Shown here: piece after piece, positions 1-6,339 of the stretch | How positions within the stretch are numbered: position 1 is the first letter of the stretch | Layout of the letters: each line of letters begins with the position of its first letter | Origin: Nitrososphaerota archaeon | GTDB taxonomy: Archaea; Thermoproteota; Nitrososphaeria; Nitrososphaerales; JAHFOH01 | Length of the DNA: 7,131 nucleotides | Direction of reading: 5' to 3' | NCBI GenBank assembly: GCA_023266955.1 | Contig: JAHFOH010000068.1 | Span: 1-7,131, forward strand | Program-made: the position numbers and the translations under genes | The notes under the pieces: generated by a model | Database searches by the model: none | What the model was told of the DNA's origin: nothing | Seen by the model: only the letters and a program-made list of their open reading frames with translations

Positions 1-1
1 T

Positions 2-619
2 GCAAAAATTGTTGAAGCACATCCTGATAGATTGATTGGATTCGCATCCGTAGATCCTCATAAGGGGCATATAGCTGTGAAAGAGCTGGATAGAGCGATA
101 AGGGATCTAGGACTCAGAGGCCTGAAGCTTCACCAAATTGCTCAAGCCTTCTATCCTAATGATCATAGATTCTACCCTATCTTCGAAAAAGCCGTTGAAC
201 TCGAGATTCCAGTGCTCTTTCATATGGGGATGGCTGCTTGGGGTGCGGGTTTACCCGGAGGAGGGGGAGCGAAGCTCAAGTATTCTCAGCCAATCTACAT
301 TGATGATTTGGCAGCAGACTTTCCAGAGTTGAAGATTCTTGCAGCTCATCCCGGGTGGCCGTGGCATGAGGAACTACTCGCAATCGCATTGCATAAGCCG
401 AATGTTTACTTTGACCTCTCCGGGTATGCTCCGAAATACATACCAGCTAACGTCCTTCATTATGCGAATACATTGCTAAGCGATAAGTGTATGTTCGGCT
501 CCGACTATCCTTACATCAGCCCTAAGAGATGGTTGGAGGAATTCAAGCAGCTGAACTTTAAGTCTGAGTCGAGAGAGCAGATTCTGGAGAAGAACGCGAA
601 AAGATTCCTAGGACTTTAA
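2..619 (+). CDS. Amidohydrolase-2 family metal-dependent hydrolase, 5'-truncated by window edge
   Basis: The reading frame is open from the left edge, so the N-terminus lies outside the window; a TTG at 32 is internal because the ten codons before it (AKIVEAHPDR) continue the family pattern. The visible 205 residues are the C-terminal two thirds of a TIM-barrel amidohydrolase of the PF04909 type (ACMSD/decarboxylase-like group). Family landmarks, numbered from residue 1 at base 2, are GLRGLKLH near 37-44, FHMG near 73-76, AHPGWPW near 115-121 with its metal-site-type His, FGSDYP near 165-170 with the conserved Asp, and the typical NAKRFLGL tail. The N-terminal HxH metal motif would be upstream and cannot be checked. 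No signal peptide or membrane segment is visible, so it is probably cytoplasmic. Members of this family hydrolyse or decarboxylate varied substrates, and nothing here identifies the substrate. Confidence 0.88.
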   Translation, partial: AKIVEAHPDRLIGFASVDPHKGHIAVKELDRAIRDLGLRGLKLHQIAQAFYPNDHRFYPIFEKAVELEIPVLFHMGMAAWGAGLPGGGGAKLKYSQPIYIDDLAADFPELKILAAHPGWPWHEELLAIALHKPNVYFDLSGYAPKYIPANVLHYANTLLSDKCMFGSDYPYISPKRWLEEFKQLNFKSESREQILEKNAKRFLGL

Positions 620-661
620 ACCTTAATTCTTTATCCCAGATGGTGAGGCAGGTCTAGGTAA

Positions 662-1207
662 TTGTCAGGGAAAGGTCAGGAATCTGAACAATGGTTGATT
701 CTAGTCGACGAGAAAGATAATGCTCTGGGATACGACACACGTGAGAATTGCCACTTGGGTAAAGGTAAGATGCACCGTGCATTCATTGTCTTCCTATTTA
801 ATGGTAAGAAGGAGCTGCTAGTTCAGAGGAGGAGTTCGCGCAAGTTACTTTGGCCCGGCTACTGGGATGTCTCTGTTACGAGTCATGTGCTCCGTGACGA
901 GGACTATCTGTCAGCATCAGCCAGAGCGTTGAAGAATGAACTCACTATTACCTCGGCACATCCGAGAAGAGTTCTTGACTTCAGGTACGTTGCACCTTTC
1001 GGAAAGTACTCGGAGAACGAGTATTGTGTGCTGCTTGCGAGCGATTATGATGGTTCAGTGAATCCTAATCCTGATGAGGTAGCTGCAATTCGATACAGCT
1101 CATTAGAGGATTTGCGCAAAGACATGAGAACCAAACCGGATGATTACACGCCTTGGTTTAAGATAGCTGTTCATCGATTCTCTTTGATGCCGACTTCAGC
1201 CAGATGA
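662..1207 (+). CDS. idi: Type 1 isopentenyl-diphosphate delta-isomerase-like Nudix protein, catalytic Cys replaced by Thr
   Basis: The 181-residue protein matches type 1 IPP isomerase, which interconverts IPP and DMAPP for isoprenoid and archaeal lipid synthesis. Aligned by eye to E. coli Idi, it keeps metal ligands His31, His38, His75, Glu118 and Glu120, the diphosphate-contacting Arg57 and Lys61, Glu93, and Trp165. The Nudix box is of the isomerase type (RALKNEL), lacking the glutamates of Nudix hydrolases, which argues against a nucleotide hydrolase. The exception is Thr73 at the position of catalytic Cys67 (segment SVTSH). I recall that some archaeal homologues also lack this Cys, so activity is uncertain. 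The start is TTG at 662: an in-frame TAA lies immediately before it, and the next ATG (residue 37) would delete His31. A GGTGAGG at 642-648 is a possible but distant ribosome site. The gene follows the hydrolase by 42 bases. Confidence 0.85.
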   Translation: MSGKGQESEQWLILVDEKDNALGYDTRENCHLGKGKMHRAFIVFLFNGKKELLVQRRSSRKLLWPGYWDVSVTSHVLRDEDYLSASARALKNELTITSAHPRRVLDFRYVAPFGKYSENEYCVLLASDYDGSVNPNPDEVAAIRYSSLEDLRKDMRTKPDDYTPWFKIAVHRFSLMPTSAR

Positions 1208-1216
1208 AACCTTAAT

Positions 1217-1387
1217 TCACTTCGCTTTCAGCATTCCGCCAGCCGTAACTACAACCTTCTCTCGCGACAAAGGCTTGAAGTCCCTGCAGTATTCCCAGTA
1301 AAACTCCTTTCCATGTTCAATGGGGCAGATATCGCCTAGTCTTTGATAGGAGGCGCATTTCCTGCAGTCGGTCAATTGAGAAGTCAT
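1217..1387 (-). CDS. Small Cys-rich (zinc-binding?) protein, third gene of the radA operon
   Basis: This 56-residue reading frame starts at ATG 1387, whose ATGA overlaps the TGA stop of the preceding small gene by four bases, a strong sign of translational coupling. It encodes Cys8, Cys11, Cys21 and Cys34 plus His25, beginning with the knuckle CRKC and followed by an aromatic stretch (EFYWEYC) and a C-terminal segment ending in KAK. The CxxC and the further cysteines suggest one structural zinc site. I do not recognise the family. It ends just before the stop of the convergent idi-like gene (stop at 1205-1207). The radA to zinc-finger to Cys-rich order suggests one transcript and perhaps a role near RadA, but this is inferred from context only. 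Both small genes together fill what would otherwise be a 337-base gap. Confidence 0.62.
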   Translation of the reverse strand: MTSQLTDCRKCASYQRLGDICPIEHGKEFYWEYCRDFKPLSREKVVVTAGGMLKAK

Positions 1388-1533
1388 TGAGGACCAATGG
1401 ACTTAACGTGTTGATGTCTAGAGCTGTGGATAAAGCAGTATACTTCACCACACTTCAAGCAGGTGAAACGGTATTGCTCGGAAAGGTTAGTTCCACACCA
1501 TCTGCACGAGACGATCTGAGAAAGCGCTAGCAT
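1384..1533 (-). CDS. Small AN1-like zinc-finger protein directly downstream of radA
   Basis: This 49-residue protein (ATG at 1533) lies 11 bases after the radA stop. An in-frame GTG at 1548 gives a 54-residue form that overlaps the radA TGA as GTGA; that start is equally plausible and matches the ATGA overlap at the next junction. Numbering from the ATG, the ligands are Cys10, Cys13, Cys25, Cys28, Cys33, His36 and His42. The spacing C-x2-C-x11-C-x2-C-x4-C-x2-H-x5-H follows the AN1-type zinc finger closely, but the last ligand of that family (H-x-C) is Lys44 here. His40 could substitute. AN1 fingers in other proteins bind ubiquitin-like or nucleic-acid partners; the role here is unknown. No Shine-Dalgarno sequence is visible, consistent with coupling to radA translation. 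The assignment is by spacing only. Confidence 0.65.
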   Translation of the reverse strand: MLALSQIVSCRWCGTNLSEQYRFTCLKCGEVYCFIHSSRHQHVKSIGPQ

Positions 1534-1544
1534 AGAATTAGCGA

Positions 1545-2549
1545 TCACTTCACAGAATCGACAGGTCCGTTCCTCTTGATCTCAGGATCGTCTATTCCTC
1601 CCTCCGTTATGGCGAAGTTGGTCTGACTATACGGATGGTAGGGGCTGTCAACCATTATCGCGAGTCTCTGCTGACCAGCTTTACGCAAGTAGATGCGGTA
1701 TGTGCATGCATGCGCCAAAATGTGTCCTCCAGCTGGTTTCGTTGGATCACCTATGAAGGCATCGGGCTGAGCCTGCACTTGGTTCGTAACTAGGATGGCT
1801 ACATTATAGATCTCTGCTATTCTGAGTAACCTGTGGACAAGGCGATTGAGCCTCTGTTGCCTTTCAGCTAGTGTGCCTCTCCCTAGGAACTCAGCTCTGT
1901 GGAGGGAGATGATGCTGTCCACTACAACTAGTTTGGCGTCAAATTTTTCGATATATTTTCCAAGGTTTCTGATGACGAGTTCTAAGTGAGGACTATTGTA
2001 GACTTTGCACACTATCACACGCTTTAAAACTTCTTCCGGATCAAGTCCTCTAGCTTGAGCGATCTGATACACTCTCTCAGGCCTGAAGGTTCCTTCAGAG
2101 TCGATGTAGACTACACTGCCCGCGAAGCCGCGTTTCGCAGAAGGCATCTGAGCGGTTACACAGACGGTGTGGCAGAGCTGCGATTTCCCTGTACCGTAAT
2201 CCCCCCAAACCTCAGTTATTGCCTGACTTTCAATTCCTCCCTTCAACAGGTCATCTAGGTTCTGGGAGCCTGTGGTGCATCGTAACATCGTCTGTCTTCT
2301 TTGATAAGCCTCGATGGCCGGAATGAAGTCCTTGTCGAGGAGTCCGCTCTCCTTCAGCATTCTGTGCGCAGTGAATATTAGGGCGCTGGCGTTTTCTTTG
2401 CTTCCGCCTATTACTTCAACAAGTTCTTCAGGGAGAGCAACTGCCAGGTCGAGTACTGATTCGACTCCTGCATCCCTTAGTTTCTTCTCGGTTGCTGGAC
2501 CGATACCCTCGAGGTCACCTAACTCCGCATCCAGTATGGACTGAGCCAT
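1545..2549 (-). CDS. radA: DNA repair and recombination protein RadA
   Basis: RadA is the archaeal RecA/Rad51 recombinase: it forms ATP-dependent filaments on single-stranded DNA and catalyses homologous pairing and strand exchange. The 334-residue length is normal. In order there are an N-terminal helix-hairpin-helix DNA-binding domain (about 12-46, DLEGIGPATEKKL), the linker FxxA polymerisation motif (Phe75-Ala78), Walker A GDYGTGKS at 116-123, a conserved YIDSEGTFRPER segment at 148-159, Walker B LVVVD at 207-211, loop L1 around 218-235 (GRGTLAERQQRLN) and loop L2 starting at NQVQAQPD (256-263). The start ATG sits about 26 bases from a TATA box, suggesting a leaderless message. No intein and no missing key residue are seen. 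It heads a minus-strand operon with two small zinc-binding proteins and is transcribed away from the Mre11/Rad50-like pair. Confidence 0.97.
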   Translation of the reverse strand: MAQSILDAELGDLEGIGPATEKKLRDAGVESVLDLAVALPEELVEVIGGSKENASALIFTAHRMLKESGLLDKDFIPAIEAYQRRQTMLRCTTGSQNLDDLLKGGIESQAITEVWGDYGTGKSQLCHTVCVTAQMPSAKRGFAGSVVYIDSEGTFRPERVYQIAQARGLDPEEVLKRVIVCKVYNSPHLELVIRNLGKYIEKFDAKLVVVDSIISLHRAEFLGRGTLAERQQRLNRLVHRLLRIAEIYNVAILVTNQVQAQPDAFIGDPTKPAGGHILAHACTYRIYLRKAGQQRLAIMVDSPYHPYSQTNFAITEGGIDDPEIKRNGPVDSVK

Positions 2550-2570
2550 TCCACCGGTGGCGAATCTGGA

Positions 2571-2580
2571 TTATATTTAA
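2571..2580 (-). promoter_or_regulatory. radA: Archaeal TATA box for radA (leaderless transcript predicted)
   Basis: Read on the minus strand the box is TTAAATATAA, the most AT-rich block in this gap. Its centre is about 26 bases upstream of the radA ATG at 2549, the usual distance from an archaeal TATA box to the transcription start, so the transcript should begin at or next to the start codon. A GGTGG just before the ATG is too close to serve as a ribosome site. I see no clear BRE. The rest of the 2550-2667 gap holds only a G-rich tract on the plus strand. Confidence 0.7.
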
Positions 2581-2667
2581 TGAGCCCAGCAGGAAACAGG
2601 GGAGGGGGGTTGTGACGAACTACTCGATCCAGCTTTAGAACGCGCTACTCTTCATCGATTAAGTACA

Positions 2668-2907
2668 TTAACTCCACAGCATCTTAACTAGCGTCAGCAG
2701 CAATTTCCTTAACAGTCTTCTGTCTATCTCTTCTCGCGGATGCACGGGAACAGTAGTGGTCCTACCGTCTTGGTGTTTCAGGAATACATCGGACCCCTTG
2801 GTATGCCTAGGAACGAAACCGAGCTTACTCAGAACCTTGATAACCTCTCTAGCTTTTGCGGGGTGAAGTGATTGACGATACAAGCTGTTCTTACTTCTGA
2901 TAATCAT
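2668..2907 (-). CDS. HicA-like (YcfA/HicA family) small protein, probably degenerate
   Basis: The 79-residue frame shows the HicA mRNA-interferase fold signature: REVIKVLSKLGF (20-31), KGSDVFLKH (37-45), DGRTTTVPVHP (47-57) and a final RRLLRK. In HicA toxins the residue after GS is the catalytic His; here it is Asp40. After Lys68 the tail does not fit the family, but restoring one A to the homopolymer at 2704-2706 would read LLRKIAADAS, then an in-frame TAA (2684-2686), then DAVELMYLIDEE to a stop at 2645-2647, which does look like a HicA tail. No HicB antitoxin lies beside it. The 5' end overlaps the start and ribosome site of the divergent mre11-like gene by 36 bases; a TTG at 2883 is an alternative start. 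I read it as an inactive remnant of a toxin-antitoxin gene, though a sequencing indel could explain the frameshift. Confidence 0.7.
   Translation of the reverse strand: MIIRSKNSLYRQSLHPAKAREVIKVLSKLGFVPRHTKGSDVFLKHQDGRTTTVPVHPREEIDRRLLRKLLLTLVKMLWS
2860..2866 (+). promoter_or_regulatory. Ribosome binding site that fixes the TTG start of the mre11-like gene
   Basis: GGGGTGA is a near-perfect Shine-Dalgarno sequence with five bases before the TTG at 2872. An in-frame TGA at 2869-2871 directly precedes the TTG, so the coding frame cannot start earlier. The site lies inside the 5' end of the opposite-strand HicA-like frame. Confidence 0.72.
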
Positions 2908-4023
2908 TTGGATCCTTCAGCAGTTATCTTCGGTTCAGCTAGATTGGATCGTAAGAAGGATCATTTACGGTGCCTTGAAGAGGTGGTTGAATATGCGAAG
3001 AAGAACAAGCCAGATTTGTTTCTAATCTCAGGCGATCTCTTTGATGTCATTAGGCCTGGGAATTGGATTAGGGCACGACTAATGCAGGATTTTCGAGATT
3101 TGCATGAGGCTGGGATCAGGGTCTTCATGGTTAGTGGTCATCATGATACTCCGAAGAGTATTGAGGAGGGTGTTTCTCCGCTAGCGGTCTATGGTAATTC
3201 TGGTAATGCGGTGTATTTTGAGAATCCGGTGAGTTCAGCATTCTATTCATTGGAGGTTGATAATCGTTCGGTGCATATGTTCGGCGTTGGCTACAATCCA
3301 TTTCTAGGCCCTATGGAAGATCCGTTGAGTAAAGTTTTGATGAAGCCTCCTGAGGGGGTCAATATTCTGCTGACTCATTATCCCATTGAGGGTTTCTCCG
3401 GTTATGCGGGGGAAGAGCCGTCAATCAGGCTTTCATCAATTCGCCGTTCTTTCAATCTTGTTGCTGCGGGGCATTTTCACAATCATCAGGCTAAAGTGGT
3501 TGAGGGGACGGAGATAATCTATCCTGGGAGTACTGAACGTGCGTCATTCTCTGAGGAAGAGGAGGAGAAGGGGTTTGTTTGGGCTGAGATTGAGGAGGAT
3601 GGGGGAGTCTATTTTGACTTTGTGAAGACTTCTGCTCGTCCATTCAAGACTCTGCGTTTGGATTTCCCGGAGGAAGGGGATCCGACGGAGTTGTTGAGGG
3701 GGAAGATTTCGGATGTCGTTGATCAGCAGCTTGTTCTGAGAGTGAAGCTTGGCGGGAAGGTACCGGTGGATAGGCTGGCTGCTTATCGTAGGCCGCAGCT
3801 GTTGTCTTTTGCTCAGGGTAAGTTCTTCCACTTCTCCATTGAGGAGGAGTTTGACATCGAAGTTCCTCAGCTGCTTGAGGCGTTGCCTCGAACTACTCCA
3901 CTTGGGGAGCTTAGACGGTATTTTGAGAAGATGATGTCTGCTGCTGATGAGGAAGAAAGAAGAATCTTGGAGGAGGCGCGTAAGCTGAGCGAGGGGAAGC
4001 TTGAAGAGGCAGGCGCGTGGTGA
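2872..4023 (+). CDS. Mre11/SbcD-family metallophosphoesterase nuclease subunit (YhaO-like) with altered motif III
   Basis: This 383-residue protein is the calcineurin-like nuclease half of an Mre11-Rad50 type complex, which uses two metal ions to resect or cut DNA ends under control of the ATPase encoded next. Phosphoesterase motifs run in order: DNH with Asp10 and His12, GDLFD (54-58), GHHD (89-92), the motif IV His169 in LLTHY, and GHFH (200-203). Mre11-type YPGSTERASF follows at 217-226. After a capping region (about 255-335) comes a charged helical tail (350-380) of the kind that binds the Rad50 coiled-coil base. Motif III should be GNHD; His90 replaces the metal-ligand Asn. The position equivalent to the second catalytic His of P. 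furiosus Mre11 is Asp58, as in bacterial SbcD. The TTG start is supported by GGGGTGA five bases upstream. It overlaps the next gene by 7 bases (or 4, if GTG 4020 is used). Confidence 0.9.
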   Translation: MTIQAVLTSDNHLDPSAVIFGSARLDRKKDHLRCLEEVVEYAKKNKPDLFLISGDLFDVIRPGNWIRARLMQDFRDLHEAGIRVFMVSGHHDTPKSIEEGVSPLAVYGNSGNAVYFENPVSSAFYSLEVDNRSVHMFGVGYNPFLGPMEDPLSKVLMKPPEGVNILLTHYPIEGFSGYAGEEPSIRLSSIRRSFNLVAAGHFHNHQAKVVEGTEIIYPGSTERASFSEEEEEKGFVWAEIEEDGGVYFDFVKTSARPFKTLRLDFPEEGDPTELLRGKISDVVDQQLVLRVKLGGKVPVDRLAAYRRPQLLSFAQGKFFHFSIEEEFDIEVPQLLEALPRTTPLGELRRYFEKMMSAADEEERRILEEARKLSEGKLEEAGAW

Positions 4024-6323
4024 AGCTCCTTCGTCTTTACGCTCATGATTTCAAGAGGCTGAGGTTTGACGAACCTCTAGAGTTCCGGGATGGAGTTACC
4101 CTCATTTCCGGATTAAATGAGATGGGTAAGTCGTCGGTGCTTGATGCTATACTCTATGCTTTGTTTGGGCGAGTGATTAGGCCTCCCGGCAAAACGAGGA
4201 ATGAGGATATTATTGCATACAATGCGGATGAGGCTATAGTTTGGCTTGAATTTGAGATAGAGGGGAGGCGGTTTCGTGTATCTAGGAGGATTCACAGAAC
4301 TAAGCCAACTAGGGCGAGTCTGGATGAGATTCTTGCTGATGGGAAGCTGAAGCCTCTGGCGACTGAAGCTAGAAGGGTTACCGATGAAGTGGTGACGCTT
4401 CTTGGGGGGATCACGTTTGACGAGATTGTTAGCAGCAATGTGGTGGCTCAGAAGGACCTGAGCCGGGTGATTCAACAAAGCACCGGTGATCGGACCAAGG
4501 TAATCAATGTCTTCCTAAATCTTCAGAGCTTTAACGATGTCCTAGATGCACTTAACGAAGAGCGCAAGGATCTAGAAGGGACGATAACAAGACCAGGTAA
4601 GATAAACGTCGAGAAGGAAAAGTTGCAGAAATTTGAAGACGAGCTAAATGAATTCCAAAGGAGGCAGCAACAGATAGATGGCCTCACTGATGAGAATCGC
4701 AGACTTGCTGAACAACTTGAGAAGTTTCGAGCAAACTATAATGAAGTCAGGGGTCTTCATGAAACTCTGATGACTTATGACGATGCGTTACGTAGGAGGA
4801 ATGAGCTGCAGGGTCAACTAGACATTAAGCGTCAAACATTGGAGGCGAATCGAAATGAGGTTGCTGCTCTGGAAGAGCAGATTGAGAATACGGCAAAACT
4901 GCTGGAAGTTTATTCAGGACTGAGCGAAGCCGAGTCCACGCTCACACAAGTTCAATCAAAGCTTGAGGCGCTTCGATCTTTAGAACCTAAGCTGCAAGAT
5001 GTAGTTGGACGTAGTGCCCAATTAGAAGACGAGATCTCTAAGCTCAAGACCGAGCTTCAAGGCTTTGATCCTCAGGTCCTGCAGAAGATGAAGAAGAGCA
5101 GGTACAGGATACGGCCGTTAGGTGTGGGGGTTGGTCTCGCGTTTCTGGGTGCATTTGTAACTTTCCTCGTTAACTTCATCATCGTTGCGATATTGCTGGG
5201 AGTTTTGGGAGGGGTTCTTGTGGGACTACTAGCGATTAACGTTTCTAGAGTGAGTCGGCTTGCTGCCATGGAGGCTTTGTTAGGTCGATCAGAGCTTTTG
5301 GAGGGAAAGAGAAAGGAGTCTGAAGAGGCTGTGAAGTCGATTGAGCTTGTTAGATCGCAGAAGACTGCATTAGAGGGTGAAATCACTCAGACATGTAATG
5401 GAATTGTCCGCTACACTCGCATCTTTCAGGAGTGTGCGGCATTAGGACCCATAGCACTAGCGGAAGCGATGATGGAGGAAGCTAAGAAAGAGAGGAAGGC
5501 TTTCGACAATCTATCGTCCAGTCTGGGAACTCTCCAAGTTCAGCTGGAAAGGACGAAGAAAAAGATCGATGTTCTAATTCTCGAGACGGACATACAGAAG
5601 CTGAATGCTCAGATTGTGGCTGTGGTTTTTCCCTCTCTACCTGAGGGTGTAACTTTCTCTAGAGAATTGCTTCGGCGGAAGGGTGATGAGAAGGAGGCGT
5701 TAGGTAGAAAGATCTCCTCCACTGAGACTCAGATTGCTCGGAATAATGAGACGGTAGAGGAGGGCCAAACATACGTGAAAGAGCACGGCGATATTGAACT
5801 GAGCGTAGAGGAGCAGAGAAAGCTGGTTCAGGAGATTGAGCGGCGAATAATAATAGTTAGGAAGGCTATTGAAGCTGTAGAGAAGACGGCTGAAGCTCTT
5901 AGGAATCGTGTTAAGCCTGGGGTTGAGAGGTATATGGGACATATCCTGCCGGCTATAACTTCAGGTCGCTACAAAGCTGTGCGTCTTGATGAGAATTACA
6001 ATCTTGAGGTTTGGGATCCTGAGGCTGGAGAGTTTAGAGCGAAAGAGGTGTTCTCTGGTGGAACTGAGGATCAATTCTTACTCGCCATGAGACTTGCCTT
6101 TGCGCTCGCCTTATTGCCTGAAGTGAAGGGTAGGAAACCTGAGTTTCTCTTTCTTGATGAACCTTTAGGGAGCTCAGATGAAGTTCGTAGATCGGGTATT
6201 CTTGAGTATCTGAAATCCGATCTTAGAGATAGTTTCAAGCAGATATTCCTTATCAGTCACGTTGGTGGATTAGAAGAGGATATTCCTAACATCATCCACC
6301 TTGAAGACGGCAGAGTAGTCTGA
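4017..6323 (+). CDS. Rad50/SbcC-like (YhaN-type) ABC ATPase with a transmembrane hairpin in place of the zinc hook
   Basis: This 768-residue SMC-like ATPase should partner the nuclease it overlaps. The N-terminal ATPase half has Walker A GLNEMGKSS (32-40) and a Q-loop Gln145. A coiled-coil arm (about 196-360) leads to a hydrophobic hairpin at 367-407, then a second arm (about 411-630, broken near 535-550). The C-terminal half has signature FSGGTEDQ (679-686), Walker B FLFLDEP (710-716) and switch His748. Canonical Rad50 carries a CxxC zinc hook at the apex; the only cysteines here are Cys460 and Cys473, both off the apex. Basic residues flank the hairpin (Lys357, Lys359, Lys360, Arg362, Arg364, Arg366; Arg411, Arg414), so both arms should be cytoplasmic. 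NExGKS Walker A and SGGT signature resemble bacterial YhaN rather than Rad50. It is shorter than P. furiosus Rad50. GTG 4020 is an alternative start. Confidence 0.88.
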   Translation: MVKLLRLYAHDFKRLRFDEPLEFRDGVTLISGLNEMGKSSVLDAILYALFGRVIRPPGKTRNEDIIAYNADEAIVWLEFEIEGRRFRVSRRIHRTKPTRASLDEILADGKLKPLATEARRVTDEVVTLLGGITFDEIVSSNVVAQKDLSRVIQQSTGDRTKVINVFLNLQSFNDVLDALNEERKDLEGTITRPGKINVEKEKLQKFEDELNEFQRRQQQIDGLTDENRRLAEQLEKFRANYNEVRGLHETLMTYDDALRRRNELQGQLDIKRQTLEANRNEVAALEEQIENTAKLLEVYSGLSEAESTLTQVQSKLEALRSLEPKLQDVVGRSAQLEDEISKLKTELQGFDPQVLQKMKKSRYRIRPLGVGVGLAFLGAFVTFLVNFIIVAILLGVLGGVLVGLLAINVSRVSRLAAMEALLGRSELLEGKRKESEEAVKSIELVRSQKTALEGEITQTCNGIVRYTRIFQECAALGPIALAEAMMEEAKKERKAFDNLSSSLGTLQVQLERTKKKIDVLILETDIQKLNAQIVAVVFPSLPEGVTFSRELLRRKGDEKEALGRKISSTETQIARNNETVEEGQTYVKEHGDIELSVEEQRKLVQEIERRIIIVRKAIEAVEKTAEALRNRVKPGVERYMGHILPAITSGRYKAVRLDENYNLEVWDPEAGEFRAKEVFSGGTEDQFLLAMRLAFALALLPEVKGRKPEFLFLDEPLGSSDEVRRSGILEYLKSDLRDSFKQIFLISHVGGLEEDIPNIIHLEDGRVV
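5115..5240 (+). other. Predicted two-helix transmembrane hairpin at the coiled-coil apex of the Rad50-like protein
   Basis: These codons cover residues 367-408, with no charged residue from Pro367 to Ile407 and essentially one polar break at Asn386. This fits helix 1 at 367-385 and helix 2 at 388-407 with a tight turn. The segment is near the midpoint of the protein, where the zinc hook would be. Helix 2 has glycines at 395, 399 and 403 and helix 1 at 369 and 373, GxxxG spacing that often packs membrane helices together. Confidence 0.85.
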
Positions 6324-6339
6324 GATTTCGTAGAATTTT

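Noticed and set aside
662..1207. Possibility that this gene is a generic Nudix hydrolase (YfcD-like).
   Set aside because: The hydrolase box glutamates (REUxEE) are replaced by RALKNEL, and the isomerase-specific His and Glu ligands are present.
618..1218. The 12-base sequence AAACCTTAATTC occurs at 618-629 and 1207-1218, each time at a gene end.
   Set aside because: A repeated 12-mer is expected about once by chance in a window of this size, and the second copy lies over the stop of the minus-strand Cys-rich gene.
2055..2544. Two plus-strand frames inside radA.
   Set aside because: They lie wholly opposite conserved RadA motifs and show no recognisable protein features.
4113..4478. A 121-residue minus-strand frame opposite the Walker A region.
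   Set aside because: It is antisense to conserved ATPase codons and has a random-looking composition.
5072..5386. A 104-residue minus-strand frame opposite the membrane segment of the ATPase.
   Set aside because: It is the antisense shadow of a strongly coding region, is Ser/Thr/Pro-rich and has no ribosome site or family pattern.
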